Of a stretch of 64,000 nt of DNA, positions 42,776 to 56,574 are shown piece by piece. Numbering within the stretch: the stretch's first letter is position 1; every line of letters begins with the position of its first letter. The stretch lies in the NCBI GenBank assembly GCA_023376005.1, contig CM042156.1, positions 42,600,605 through 42,664,604 of the forward strand, in the 5' to 3' direction. Both the position numbers and the translations under genes were made by a program. Source of the DNA: Doryteuthis pealeii. Taxonomy: Eukaryota > Mollusca > Cephalopoda > Myopsida > Loliginidae. Under the pieces are notes generated by a model. That model saw only the letters and a list, made by a program, of their open reading frames with translations. It searched no databases and was not told the origin of the DNA.

Positions 42776-43020
42776 GGGGGGGGGTCCCTGTGGCATAGTG
42801 TATAACATGCTGGGCTGTGACATTGTATTTAGTGAGTTCAAACTCCAGTTGTGCTATTATGTTCACTTTAAGATTAATACCCTTGTAAAAGGTATGAACC
42901 CCTCACCCCCCAGCTAAGCATTAAATAATACCACTACTGTTCTTGTAAAAAGATGGCTTTGTCATTAAATAACCCATGAAGGTTGATATGCTATTAGACA
43001 AAGAAAGCAAACCAATCTGT
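42776..43020 (+). mobile_element. SINE family D
   Basis: Head TGTGGCATAGTGTATAACAT, GTGAGTTCAAACTCCAG, TACCACTACTGTTCTTG, tail AAATAACCCATGAAGGTTGA TATGC. Preceded by a G run. Confidence 0.85.
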
Positions 43021-43507
43021 GATTAAGATTGTTAAGTGAAACATTTTTTTTTTTTTTTACAACAAAAGTCCTGTTTTTTTGTTTTTTTTTTGTTTTTTTT
43101 TCTTTTAAAAAAAATAATTGATTGTTTTTAGTTCTTTTAATATTGGTTATTACAAGCACTTGTATCAATTTTATGTCTTTTAGTTTTGCTAAAAATATGA
43201 CCACTGCCTTCTAGTGTATTAATTTTCATTTTTGAAAAGAGATGTCACTGAATAATTGTCATAAGAATTAAAAAAATGTACAGCATTCTATTTTTATCTG
43301 GTAAAATTCAATGTTTAATTTTGCGTTTTAACTATAATTAGCTTGCGTAATATTTTGTCTGGCTGTCAAGCAGTGAGTCTGACAATTCAATGCTTAGGTC
43401 AAGCATATTATATTCATAACTGCTGCCAGTTATCATCATTTAACACTAATGCCAACAGGTGAATGCCAGCCAACCCATTCTTTTGTCTTTTTATTTAATT
43501 TAATCGT

Positions 43508-43508
<1 letters not shown>

Positions 43509-43540
<32 letters not shown>
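43509..43540. repeat. Poly-T tract
   Basis: About 32 T in a row. Confidence 0.95.
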
Positions 43541-43799
43541 CATTTAATTTTTGTTTTTTAACCACTAAATATTTTGCTGTCAATATGGAAGATTAGTAAT
43601 TCAAATGTGATGGGCATTTCAAATAGCAACTCACTCAGTCCCCCCCACCCTCTCACATTAATATTCATTATTTGAACAAAGTCTCTCAAAGTTAAACACA
43701 TTTTTTTAATACTTTCATATATGATGATCCTTCCTTCTCTCTTATTTTTACTAATAATTTTTGTGTGTTTTATGACATGGTGTTGCTTGCCCTATACTT

Positions 43800-43994
43800 C
43801 TTGTTTTTGAATTCAGTTCTTGCTACTACAAGGCTATAGAACCCAATCTCATAGCTTCAGTAAGAAGAAATGGATTAATGTCTTTCCCAAGGGCTTTGGT
43901 TCAAAGTGAAATGCAGGCAGCCTTGTCCAGGATTTGAACGTGGATCACTGAGTCCATTTCTTAGGACAATGACAGTTATGCCACTTGAACCTCC
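43800..43994 (-). mobile_element. SINE family A, diverged
   Basis: TTTTTGAATTCAGTTCTTGC, TCTTTCCCAAGGGCTTTGG, CAGGATTTGAACGTGGATCA, GACAGTTATGCCACTTGAAC. Confidence 0.7.
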
Positions 43995-44060
43995 ATGTAC
44001 AAGTCCTTGATTATCAATTTTGTGATGTTCCTAGTGCTTGTAAAGTCTATAATTCCTATA

Positions 44061-44875
44061 TCTTATTATAATGAAGATTTGATGTCTCTCTCTGTAACCA
44101 AAACTATGTCACTGCTTACATCACAATACCCTCATGAATTGTGTAAGTTTATCAACAAGTATCTAATTTATAGTTAAATAGTTAAATCATCAATACATAG
44201 TCGTCGACGACGACGGGGCGGCCTAAAGTTGGTGTCAGTGAGGGAGTCTATCCCCTTTTCAATAGCGCTAGACCAAGGAGATTGTTTTTAGCATCTGAGG
44301 TGGAGCGCCACACCTACTATCAGCTCCTTACTTTACCGCACAGTTCCCTGTGCTACTCATACGCTGAGTTGGTGGGGACCGGTATCGAATTGGAACCTCG
44401 AGGTTTCTAGCCAAACGCTCTACCGACTGAGCTAACCCGGTCCCGTACAATACATAGAATAATGATTAATCTTATTTATTAACGATATCTATGAAAATCC
44501 GAGTTAGATTTGTCTCAAAACAGACCATGTTATTAGTGCATTTAAAATCCTGCAATGTGTCTTGTATGTCACTAAGAAATAAAAATTTACATAATATACA
44601 TATGGTGTGCTTAATTTGCATACTGGTTTTAATAAAACTGGGTTTATTAAATAATTACTATGTGTTATTGATTTCTAATATTTTTGTTTTATTCTCAAAT
44701 GTGTTAAAATCAATCCTATGAATGATTTCACTTAGAAACCAATTAAAATATAATTTTAAAAAGTGTAATCATTTTATATGCGATTTTATCTAATTTCATT
44801 AGTCTTGCTAATTTAATATATTTTATTATATTAAAACTTAAATAGTTACTCCTGGAGGGCGCATATTCTTGCTAG
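44061..44875 (+). mobile_element. Non-autonomous Helitron, family 1, split by a C SINE
   Basis: TC start at 44061 after A (TCTTATTATAATGAAGATTT), right end hairpin CTCCTGGAGGGCGC (partly decayed), spacer and CTAG at 44872-44875 followed by T. Without the SINE and one TSD it is ~558 bp. Confidence 0.75.
44201..44447 (-). mobile_element. SINE family C, full length, 10-bp TSD, nested in a Helitron
   Basis: CAATACATAG at 44191-44200 and 44448-44457. Minus-strand head GGGACCGGGTTAGCTCAGTC, B box region TCGATACCGG. The left side starts with a TCGTCGACGACGACG stretch not seen in older copies, so this looks young. Confidence 0.9.
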
Positions 44876-45567
44876 TAGTATAAATACCAAATTTGGAATA
44901 AATACAAATAAGATGCCTGAAAACTCAAACCTACCAGGAATTGATTGTAACTTATGTGTTACCAAGTAGAGAAATTTCCGTTAGGCCAAAACTTTTTCTA
45001 GCATTGATTTTGACAAACACCATAAAACTGTCATAATTATTATTGCTTCTTGTGTAATAGCATGTGGCTGTTTATACCATCTGACAATAAAAACATTGGT
45101 TTTATTTTTTTTTTTTTTTTACTATTTTTATTGATAGATATTATCAGTAGACTCATAACCAAAATGACTGTTATTACCAATTCATGTTTCTCATCTGATC
45201 ATTGTAACAATTGTCTTATGAACTCATTTTGTTTTAACCTTTTTTTTTTTTTTTAATAATACATGACATTGCTAAGGTCAACATCTTATGTAAATATCAA
45301 GTACTACACTTATCGCCATTCATCTTAAATTCCTCTTGAATATCTATTGTGTCTAAAGAATATTATGAAGGAGTTACAGAGTTAGAAACCAGATGTTTAG
45401 TTCTAACTACTCAGATGATTTGGCTTCTCATCAAATTTTCCTTGAGAAATGGTTGTGTAAAATTAAATGTTTTCATTCCTTTTTATTTCATTTAATGATT
45501 TTGAGAAAAGATGCAACCATTTCAATTTTTAACTAGATTAAAATCTATAATGATGTAAGATTTGAAA

Positions 45568-45763
45568 TAGCACCAATACTCTTGGGGAAAGATATGCATC
45601 CAACTACTCTCCCTCCAACTATGTAAATAGGTAAATAGTAGGGCAGACTGGGCTCTTTAACATTGGCTAGGTAACCAGCCTAGTTGAAGGAAAACTCTGA
45701 ATTCAGACCTGTTAAACAGCACTTAAGAAATTGACCTTGTGTCACATCCTGCTCATGCGGGCT
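45568..45763 (+). mobile_element. SINE family A, 5' truncated
   Basis: TAGCACCAATACTCTTGGGG, GGGCAGACTGGGCTCTTTAA, CTTGTGTCACATCCTGCTCA. Confidence 0.85.
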
Positions 45764-46055
45764 TTGTTTTTCTGGATGTTTTCATTAGATAATATCCTTC
45801 TCTTTGATTATTATTCTTTTAACTTGAAATATTTTAAAGAATTAGTTTTACCTGCAAGTAAATATGAAATTGTTTCATTCTTTATGCAACAAAGAAAGCT
45901 GTGTCAATCATATTTTCTTTTTCTAAATAAAATATAACTCTGTTTATTTTGAGTTTAAAAAAAAAAAAATTGTATTATTTTATTTCTCAAAAATGTTTGT
46001 GCATTGTTAGGCATGAACCTTAAAAATATAACTTATTTACATCTTGATAACAAAG

Positions 46056-46285
46056 GGGTTGGTTTAGCTTAGTCAGTAGAGTATCCGCCTTGGAACCTCA
46101 AGGTTCTGGGATCAATACTGGCCCTTGCCAACTGTATACATGAGTAGCACAACTTGGATCTGTGTGCTAAAGTAGGGAGCTGATGGTAGGTTTGGTGCTC
46201 CCTGGTTCTAGTGCTAGTGAAAAGAGGATAGTCTCCCTCACTGTTCGACTGATACTGACAATAGGCCACTCCACCTACTTTACTT
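46056..46285 (+). mobile_element. SINE family C
   Basis: GGTTTAGCTTAGTCAGTAGA, AAGGTTCTGGGATCAATACT, CATGAGTAGCACAACTTGG, ATAGGCCACTCC. Confidence 0.85.
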
Positions 46286-46384
46286 TTACTTACATATTGA
46301 TAACTCGTACAGAAAAAAAAAAGATTCAAATTATCAAATGTTGATAATCCTGCAAAATGATTATATTGGAGTTTTATAAATACA

Positions 46385-46490
46385 CAAGCAGGAGTACCCA
46401 GTCCCTGATTGGACTAAAAGGATTTTAGGAATACCAAGGAGTGAGAGAGAAAGGGGGAAAAGCAGAGTAAGAGAAATTAATTTTAATGAT
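46385..46490 (-). mobile_element. Degenerate Helitron right end, family 2
   Basis: Minus strand: TTTCTCTCTCACTCCTTGGT, then AGTCC-AATCAG-GGACT hairpin, GGGTACTCCTG and CTTG (instead of CTAG) followed by T. It aligns with 960-1061. Left end not found. Confidence 0.5.
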
Positions 46491-48220
46491 TAAAGAAGCT
46501 AAGAATTTTCGTACTATAATATTCATTTATTTTAGGAATTATTTTAATTTAATTTTTTTTTTTTGTTTAAATTAAAAATATTATCTAAAAAGTGTAACCT
46601 TATTTATTTTTCTAAAAGCTAGTTCTTAATTGCCTGTTGAGTTACAATGATAAATGTATTTGTTTTAATTGAATTTATATTCAACATGATGGATCCAATA
46701 AGAGGAGTAGTAGATTATATCACAGGTTGTACATACTTTTAGTACTTCTCTATGAATAATTTTGAAGAGTTTCATAAATTAATTGATTTTTGATAATTGA
46801 ATTATATCATTTAATCAGTAAAAATCAAAAACTAGATTTTGTACGGCTCCTTATTATAAACATTAATGTGTGCATGATTTTAATGCTCAATGACATCTAT
46901 TTTTTGAGTCCATGTGTATATACCAAAACAGACGTGTGACTTTTTATATAGATAAATGAATGTTACTCAAATTAAAGTTTTTAGGTATAGATTTTAAAGA
47001 AAACAATAGTGGTTGTAAGCTTTGGAGAATAAATGAATTCTTGTTTGTAGTGCTGATAAAGCTTATAGTAATTTATATTATTTTATATAAGTTACTTTTT
47101 GTTTGACCAGTTAAAATTGAGCAATATTATATCTAGTGACCACTCCCTAGATGATATCTTGAAAATACCAGCTGTATGACAAAAAAAACATAAAACAAAA
47201 AATGTTGCTTGATTCATTTGTTAATATTTCTTATCTAGTTGCTGGAATCTGTTTGGGTTGATGGAATGGTTTGGTTACCTGGATTCATTGTATTGAGATA
47301 TAAAAACTAGATTACTCCTGACTTTTGACAGGCCAATAATAAAAAAAAGTTACCTTGTGACTAGAAATCTATCTATTGTTCCATTCGCCCAGGCAAACCC
47401 TACCCCTAACCTCAAATATCAAGGGACACTTTTTTTTTTTTTTTTTTTTTCACCTCTATGGAGAAACCTTTTCATATTCTGTGAACACCATGGTTTAATA
47501 CTGTTAATTATTTTAAAATTCCCTCTTAAAAGTCCACTGATATACACTTATAGAAATAACAGGTGAATTAGAATTGACAGGTGATAATGAATTACAGTTA
47601 TAAACAGTTATATTAAAATTTGCTTTTTATCATTACACTCTTAATTCTTTTTTTTTTTTTTATTCTAAAAAAAATTTCCTTAACAACAAACAATTGATTA
47701 CATTTACTGTTTTATTTGGTTATGCATATTTTTATTTTTTACATTAAATTTTAGAAAAATGTTTAAGAAATTCTTAATTCAGTCAGTGGTAATATCTTCA
47801 CATTGTAAACTGTATATTTTCAAATACAAAAGTACTATAACGAACTCAATCGTTAAACACTAAACAATATAACTCTATTACATTTGACACCTTGAGTGTT
47901 GTTAATCCTATCAGAAAATTTTAAGTGATATTTTTCTTTAATGATTGCTATGTATTTTTCTTTTCTCTTTGTCTGTTTGAAGTTTGTTTTTTTCTTTTCA
48001 TGCTAACACTTTTCTTAGTGTTTTTCATTTTGAAAAGAATTTATAAAACATCCAAAAGAGTTATCACTCACATTCGATTACTTTCGGGTCTCCTTTTATC
48101 CATTATCAAAGGTGGTTAAACAGGTTATCATTGTTTGTCTGTTTTTGTGAGGTGATGCTAAATAATTGCTAGTGGTTGATTTTGGAAGATTTAAATTACA
48201 ATTTTATATATAATAAATAT
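46491..48220. other. AT-rich stretch without recognised feature
   Basis: T runs near 47430-47450 and 47650. Frames at 47357 and 47925 are T-rich translations without domains. Confidence 0.5.
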
Positions 48221-48221
48221 A

Positions 48222-48248
48222 ATATATATATATATTATATATATATAA
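48222..48248. repeat. TA-rich microsatellite
   Basis: ATATATATATATTATATATATATA-like interrupted tract. Confidence 0.8.
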
Positions 48249-48604
48249 TGTCTGTACAACTTTCATAAAGGAAAATGGTGGGACCAGCATAGAGCAAAGT
48301 TAAATAAAATCCTACCATATTTTTGTCTGAGTGGGTAATAACTTTTACCCTCTTATTTTATATAGAAAAAGCTAAATGAAAATAAAGGGGGTATAACTCA
48401 AATTATATATTTTTAAAAAATTAATTAAAAAAGATAAAATAAATTAACAAAGGATAAACATAATATAAAAGCAAATAAAAGCCAAAAATACAAAATAGAA
48501 ATAAACAACTTAAAAACTTTTATAAAGATAAAGATAATAAAAACAAATGTATAAAAAAATATTTTTTTATTATCAATGAATATAGATTAAGAGATTTATT
48601 TGAA

Positions 48605-48640
48605 CTTAAATCCTGGGCAACACTGCGGTAGCTCTGCTAG
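48605..48640 (+). mobile_element. Possible degenerate Helitron right end
   Basis: AAATCCTGGGCAACACTGCG, then GTAGCTCTGCTAG followed by T. The hairpin is imperfect. Weak call. Confidence 0.3.
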
Positions 48641-49014
48641 TGTGAGATAAATTAGTTACATTCATATCTAAATCCATGTAAATTTTTCATCTCTTGATTG
48701 GCAATTGTATTTCATACTCAGTGCAGTAAAAAAAAAAAATATTTTCTTTCTCCTTTTGTCTATAACTAAAGCATTTTCATTTGTTGCATGTTTATCAGGT
48801 ATCTTCTAAAATTGGATTAGATTATAGAGCTTATAACTATATCTCAATTATCAGTTATTCAAAACCATCATATTAAAAAAAAAAAAAACTAAAAAAAATA
48901 ATAATTGCAAAGTTAACTTTAATCTTATCTGTCAAAACATGCAAACAGTAATGCGATTATTATTTCTAAGTAGGAGGGTTTTTAGATTTGAGACAAATTT
49001 ACTCTTGGAGAATT

Positions 49015-49370
49015 TTCATTTCCCAACCCTATTGTCCCTATGGCAAGCCCAACTCTTTTGATCATATGGGTGCTAGAAGGCGGTGGCTGCGGGTCTACAT
49101 GTCCTGGAATGACGTTAAACTCTATCTGATGGTGAGTTTCCAGTTGTGAGTTTGGGGAATTGGAGCACCCCTTCATCACATTTCTCCCTGGTTCACTCTG
49201 ACCCGGAGTGTAGTACCTGTTAGGTCCCCATCTATGGTTAAAGAGAAAAATGTATTATATAAAACAAAATTGTATTATTCAGGTAAGAATGTGATTCATT
49301 TTCAGTAAGCATATTATCGGCATGGTAAAATGACCCAAACTGAGTTGATATGCCAGTAAAACAAAACAAA
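49015..49370 (+). mobile_element. SINE family B with many single-base gaps
   Basis: Matches 60426-60783 over its length (GAAGGCGGTGGCTGCGGGTC) but lacks single bases at many homopolymers, for example CCTGGAATGACG for CCTGGGAATGACG. Either an old copy or sequencing error. Confidence 0.8.
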
Positions 49371-50514
49371 TCTTGGAGAAATTATTCTGAAATTACTCAA
49401 AATAGTGCTAGAGGTATTTTTTTTTATATCACAGACTATATACCAACAAAAGAAGGCCTGATTTAGAAATGAAGATGCATCAGCAATCTATGCGGGGATA
49501 TTAGAAAAAAAAAAAATTCTTATTCTTGAACTTTACTATGCCAGAAGCAGGTTATTTTTATTTTTTATTTATTTTATTTTTCTCTTTTGTTGAAATTTTT
49601 AACAATTTACGTCAAGTTTTATATTCTCAATATTAAACACGATATTTTTTTAGTTCTGGAAATGAATGAAACTTTAATTAGTTAAATGCTTTATATAATT
49701 TAGAATAAATCTATGAAATGAAAAAGTTTTAAGGCTCAGAAAGTATGATGTTCCATATTTAAGGAACAAATGGCCTAGCAAAAAAGTTTATTTGTCTTTT
49801 AAAGACACTTTCTTTAAACTCTATTTTTTTATTATGTAGAATGTGGTGGTACTGTTGGGATACCAGACCATTTCCGTAATTGTATTTATCAGGTGTATTT
49901 TAAACTAGACTAGATAAAGGAACTAAATTACTGAATTTTATAACATAGTTTTGTGGATTAATACCCTGTATTATAAATTGCGAATAATGTTAGTCAACAG
50001 AAATCTATAAAATTTTTTTTATCTTTGTTTACAGTAAAGTGTCACGTTTACTGATATTTCTGGACCCTTTGTCAACCAAACTATGGGCAAATGCTGAAAA
50101 GGTAGAGTAATTTTAGTTATAATACATCCCTAATTCAGAAGTGAAAGTTTTTTTTTTTTTTTGAGGGGATTGGGGAAAAATTTTAAATGATAGCTCCCTA
50201 ACATGTCTTGGAACTATTCAAATCTAAGAATTTAAAATCTCCAGATGTAAAATTTTGAAAGTGCTGTGCCTTTTGAAAGTGAACTTTTTCATGTGTATTC
50301 ACCCATCCAGAAAAATAACATGAACAATTACTGAAAAAGATTTTTTTTTATTTTTTTTTTTTTTTTTCAATCTATTTTATTTCAATCTATTTTTTATTTT
50401 ATCAGATTGCAATCATTATTAATGAATTTTTACTAGTATTTTAAAGAGAATTAGAAAAATATGTAAAACAGTAATAAACATGGCACTGAAAAATCAAGAC
50501 AAGTATTACCACGT

Positions 50515-50785
50515 TAGGCCAGTTTAGCTCAATCGAAATCAAGGTAGACGCATCTGCTCTTGCGAACAAAAAACATTCTTGGGTTCGATACTGGCCCTTT
50601 TCAAAAACTTGGTGCATGAGTAAGCACAACAGCAGCGGTCAAGTTGGTAAATTGGAAGCTTGGTGCGATAATGTGGTAATCTACCTCAGATGCAAAAAAC
50701 AATCTCCCTGATCTACACTAGTTAAGGAGGATAAGACTCCTTCGTATGTAACCGCTATAGACAAATAGGCCACTTGACCTAACGT
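50515..50785 (+). mobile_element. SINE family C with heavy insertions and deletions
   Basis: CCAGTTTAGCTCAATCG, TTGGGTTCGATACTGGCCC, AACAATCTCCCTGATC remain readable, separated by small random insertions. This is much noisier than any other C copy. Confidence 0.7.
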
Positions 50786-53700
50786 ATCGATTATTATGGA
50801 TGGTTGCCAATACCATTGGTAATAACATCTGCAATGAAAACCAAGACATTATCTGAGGACAAAAAGGGATACAGTTCATAATCTCACTAGGCATTCTATT
50901 TTCCTGTTGTTAGAGAAATGAAACCAAATGTGCCTGCAATTAAGAAAATCAGTTAAAAATAAAAGAATTATCTAGATATACTTCTTTTTTTTCTTTTTTT
51001 TTTCTTTTTTTAAAACTTTTTGTATGGGTAGGGATAATCCTTAATTAGCCTGTGATGTCTCAATTTACTGTATATTATGTATGGTCATGATGAGAGTATG
51101 CACTTAGCGATGATAATCTTCTTGTGCATTATGTACTGACAATTCCAGCTTCCTTATCAATTTCTCAAGCACGACAACCATTGATAGTTTATGTCTACTT
51201 TGCGATATCTATTTTCACTATTGTTTTATTTTTTACTCTCTCTCTGCAGGTTAGCCACTATCAAGATCTATGATTCGGTACAGAAAAGGCGAATGCACAT
51301 ACTTATTCTTGCTGTACCTGTGAACATTATTATATAGATCAGATCACTTGTCTGATATAAGATATTAAAATATTGTATGAATATTTCGAGAGGCGCTCGA
51401 TAAGTCCGAGCTGTAATGCGAGCAATATCTCAAATATTTAGATTGTTTGATCTCTTATTTATTTTCGCTTCGTTGTATTTTTTATTCTGGCTTATGATCA
51501 TAATCAACTGGCACAAGTCACTTGTTATTCACATTCTCTCTGAATCTAGAAAGCATGTCTTGGGCTTCTTCACAGTACTTAGAGAATCTATTAGGTAACT
51601 AACAGTATTTATATCAATACTATAATACTATTGGCTCACTCAATATCTAGAAAGCGCTTATATTGCAAATAGTTAGCTAACCTTATTAGTGAGGGTGTAA
51701 GAGAAAAGCGTTATAACATCTTGTTCTATCTATGGCTATACTAACTCGTGATATCGTAGAGGATCACGACAAAAGTGACCAGAGATCATTTAAAATAACA
51801 TTCTAAATAGCACTAAGTTTTATATTAATCTCTCACTTTTTAATAAGATATACACAACATAGTGCCAGACCTACCATGCCTATGAGCAAAGCTGCAAATT
51901 TTGTTATAAACACACTACTAAGAGTATCATGGTTAGAGTTGGAGATTTTGTTCTTTGTGTATTTCCCCCGCGATCCCAAGGGACAAAGGAAAATGCTCTG
52001 ATTTTTTAGTTAACATCTAGATTTTATTTACCGCTAACCCATAAAAGTAACACTCGCGAGACAGATTAAAATAAATACATTTGGTATATCAAGTGATAAT
52101 ATACTCACGATGAGCAAGCAGTGCTGACGTATAGAAACATATGGCGTCATGTGTCCAACATCCAATTATGCCAAGTACATATAGTAAACCAACTACATAA
52201 AGCGACTCGTGGGGTGTCGAGACCATAGTAAAAATGAACATGAATCATTGAAAAACCTGGATGTAATCTTATCTGGCAAAATTTCACACCAATAGCAGTA
52301 CTACAACATCTCTAAAACGCGGACACCAAAGAGATATCTCAAGTTGCTAACTTAAATTTTAATCGCTCCCTAGATGCCAATGTGTTTTCTTAGGGGTGGT
52401 TGTATACTTAATTAATATACTTACTCACCAATGACTATACTAATTCAAGTCTTAAATGGCTAATTATGACCCTTCTATGACTAATTACTGAAATACAAAC
52501 ATGATAATACCAGACTCCTAATTAAGCGGTGCATACTTTATTAGTGACACAAGCAATTTTTATAAGTGAAATAACTGCAATGTACCAAAGTGGTACAATA
52601 CTCTATCATATGTGAACAATGATTAAACATTCCAAGAAGTAAGGAATAATGCAGTACTATGAAATATTGGTTACAATAGTAAATTAAATTGTCGCAAAGT
52701 ATCAATTTCAGAGTAATGCTGAAAAACCAAAAGTGTCCGAAAGATTTGAAAATATGAATAGAGATAACAAAACACAATTTGCGTGTCATAAATCAGACTA
52801 GTCATAGAAGTCATACATACTCCACAAAAAGAATATGAATTATATGAGCTAATGATAATAAATAGGTATAGCGTTATAGTAATTGTGACTACTATATATA
52901 AGTAGAAATTTTTGTGAAGGGCAGTTCCACAAGTGCAATATAAAATGGGTTGGAGTGGTATAGATTGTTTATTATATTTTATCCGTTTCTATTTTGGTGT
53001 TATTTTCTTTGTTTTTTTATAATTGAACACACCTATACTATTAAATATTTCTCGGGTAATGAATGACTTTCCGTATCATTCAGAGTTAGTCAAGAAAGTT
53101 TTAACGAATGACAAAGTACTAGAGTCGTTCAATATTAAAGTACTTATAACCCACAACAATGACAAGTAGTAATCTGACAACGGTAAGTATATTGAGACTA
53201 TCTCTGAAAGATATGCTAAATTTAAGAACCAGTATTTTCCAATAGGTAATAAATTCCGTGTAATTATCCGTAGTGTATGATAGTCGCATGACTTTTGCGT
53301 TACGTTAGCAGATCGCTAAATTCTATATAATGAATTTAAAACAAAATTATTGGATATTACGAAAAACCTGAGCCTCGTGCTCAAGGCATAGAGTGAACTA
53401 AAGTTTAATAATTTTGCGTGATAAGGATGGTCAATTTCAGTGTGCGCCGAAACTTATCCAAGCAAATGTTGATATAAAAAAGCGAAAAGACAGAAAAGAA
53501 GGAGGTAGATAAACAATTGATATTCAACAATAAAGTAGCGCGCTTCAAAACACATTTCTATTACACCTTACCACACAAAGTAGGCTATTCATTAAAGCAC
53601 ACCTAATAAGAGATAAAAAAAATATATATATTTTATAACAATCGCATTCAGGATTTGAATACCATGATAATTGTACTGAGTGATATGATGGCACTGCAGA

Positions 53701-54560
53701 GTCGACCCACCTACGAGTCCAACTATTAGCTAGAGATAAGAAATACAAAAACACATAAAATCCCAACTTCAACACTTAATAAATACCCCAAGAGACATAT
53801 GCGCGAAGTGTAAAGCCTCAAAATACACTCAAACTACGAATCGAAAGATACTAGACTGCTACTGGATGTTATTTTATATAGAATTTTGATCTTGAGCACT
53901 AGGTCGTGGCACTAAATAATAAACCTTGAAACACAATGAATGTCTAGTGATTGTCAATAAGGCAAGACACAACATATAAAACCATCCCTTTAGGCCCTGG
54001 TATACTAAATAAATATAAGTACAATATCTGTGTGGAATCAATTGATGAATTACAATAGATGTATTAATCACGGACATATAATTTAATCGTGGATTTGAGC
54101 AGCAGCAATGCTCATAAACAGTGTATGGACTAGCTTGTTACCGCTTCTTGACTGTGCACAAGGAAAAAATAGTGACAATCTATATAACAAATAAGCATAT
54201 AAGCTTAGCGTGACATGGAATTTCTAAGAAAAAAGATGGCCAATACTTAAGCACAGTTAATGCCATAAGGTAGGGCCCGAATGATGTAATATAGTTTCCT
54301 CCGTACAAACCTTACACAACTCCGCTTTACTAGCTGAACAATTAACCTCGAATGTAGTTATTGAGTCTCTGACCGACGAAACTGTGATCCTCGACTATGG
54401 AAAGTAGTGATAGCCTTAGCCTTCTAGCAAGTTGAAAATTCAAATCTTAGAAACCTGATGGAGCGTGAGTGACGATTATATATCTTGAATTAATACTACT
54501 GCGACAAAATTGTCCTCATGCTTTTTAATGTCTTTATAATTTACTGATTGATTTTGTAAA
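50786..54560. other. Block of shifted composition without recognised repeats or genes
   Basis: From ~51.0 to 54.56 kb long T/A runs almost vanish, CpG is more frequent, and none of the A-E SINEs, Helitrons or MITEs that fill the rest are readable. Frames are short (at most 82 codons) and domain-free. A faint SINE-like TTCAGGATTTGAATACC occurs at 53647. Normal repeat texture resumes at ~54.58 kb. Either low-accuracy assembly or a distinct sequence class. Confidence 0.5.
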
Positions 54561-54644
54561 GGAATGTGTAACTTTTACAATTACTAAAAGTTTTTTTTAT
54601 TAAAAAAATTTTTTTTAGAATCTGCTTTCTTTATTTTTTAACTT

Positions 54645-54942
54645 CATGTTCTTGTGGGTATTGTTATCATCATAGGAAATTTACACAGCAAACAGTTCAA
54701 ATCCTGAATGAGATTGTTTTCATTTCACATAGTGCTAATACTCTTGGGAAAGGTATGAATCCAATTATTCTCCTTAAGCTATGGGTAAATAATAGGGCAG
54801 ACCAGGCTCTTTAATCATTGTATGGCAACTGGTCTAGGGGATGGAAAACTCTGAATTGAAATCTGTAAAACTCTGCTTAAAATTGATCTTGTATCACATG
54901 CCTGCTTGTGAAGAGGGGTTAGGTAAATGCATACAAATCATT
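54645..54942 (+). mobile_element. SINE family A, near full length
   Basis: CTTGTGGGTATTGTTATCAT, CAGTTCAAATCCTGAATG, TTGGGAAAGGTATGAATCC, AGAGGGGTTAGGTAAATGC. Confidence 0.85.
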
Positions 54943-55677
54943 CTTTAAGTCTTCCCATGATTGTTTTTTCATCTGAAACCACTTTAACTACTAGATTTTG
55001 TTGTTGATTCATTGGTATGTCAATGTTTGTAAAAGAGATAAATAGGTTTTTAGCTTTGTTCTTTTAACAATACAAATCTAAATTAAAAAAAACAACAACA
55101 TATTTTGCTGATAAAATCATATAAAAGTTGTCAAAAAGAAAACAATATACTATCAAGACTAAAAATATCATAATTTTTGGGTGTGCTTTTTTAAATAAGA
55201 ATGTGCGCAGATGTCTTTATCTAAGTTTTAAATCCCCACTAATAGCAATAGAACAAATTTCTTACGCTGACATACTTTAATATAATTAAGTATTACGATT
55301 AAAATAAATCTTTGTATTTTGTTTTCTTAACTGTATAGCAAGCCATGATAGCTATTCATTATGAAGTATTTTAAGTACTGTTTGAGAAATTTAAAAAAAA
55401 AAAAAAAAATTCCTGACTATCAGGTAAAGTCTAAAATCTTCGTTCTTATTCAGGAGAAAAGGACTGGCATCTGTCTTTTTTTTTTTTCTTTTTTTTTTTA
55501 ATTTATAGAGAAAATATTAGAAATGTTTTTTATAATAAATGTATAGGCAACTAACTATATTCTAACTCCAATTATCTTTTCCTTGTAAACATTTTTTTAT
55601 TGTTGGTATTATCTATATCCTATGAGCATTTTTGGGATGCGGGAAAATAACACAAAAGAACACAATCTATTTAGACT
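54943..55677. other. AT-rich stretch without recognised feature
   Basis: A and T runs near 55392-55408 and 55476-55500. Nothing else seen. Confidence 0.5.
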
Positions 55678-55977
55678 CTGTATGTATTTACAAACCCCCT
55701 ACTCATAGGCAGGATGTGACATGGGTTAATTTTTTAAAAAGTAATTTAATAGGTTTGATTTCAAAGTTTTCTTTCTCCTAGACCGGTTGCCATATCAAGA
55801 TTAAAGTTTGCCCTACTATTTACCAAAAGCTGGAGGGAGAATAGTTTGATACATACCTTTCCTAAGATTATTAGTACTGTGAAAATTCAAACAGCTCTGC
55901 TGTTCAGGTTTGACTTGTGTTGGCATCTCTAATTTTCCTGCAATGAAATAAACCATTACATCACAGATGCCTCCTAG
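55678..55977 (-). mobile_element. SINE family A, near full length
   Basis: GGCAGGATGTGACATGGG, CTCCTAGACCGGTTGCCATA, GCTGGAGGGAGAATAGTTTG, AAACCATTACATCACAGATG. Confidence 0.85.
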
Positions 55978-56574
55978 TATACAGTCTCTAGATAATGAAA
56001 AGGAAAACTTGATCAATGTACCCAAAACTTTTAATAAAATGAAACAAAATTGGCTGAAGAACAACATATGTTTATCTCCTTGATAAATGTTTAAGAAGTA
56101 AATATCAAACTTTTCTCAGGTAAATTTACTTCTTAATTTAACAAAAAAAAAGAAAGAAAAAAAGCTTTGATACCTTTATAAAGCTAATGCAGATCTATTT
56201 AATATTGTTTAAAAAAACCCCACCAAATCATTCATGCTGTTTGCAAAATTATATTTTCATTAGTTATGCCTCAATATCCAATGGAATATATGTATATATT
56301 ATATGTATATGTAAATATATAAAATATGAAAAATCAATGTCTTCAGAGGATGGTTTTATTATAATTAGAAGTATTAGCCAATGTTAAAATGTTTTGATTT
56401 GTATATTTAAACCATGATCAGGGCATTAGTAATATGTGACGTAACTTCTGAATAATATTCAATATAAATATGGTAAGAAAAGAAACAGCACTTAGATGGC
56501 TATTAACGACTATAGAATGCTATCTCAAAACACTATTGGATTTATTTACATTTTACATTTATCTATTATATATA

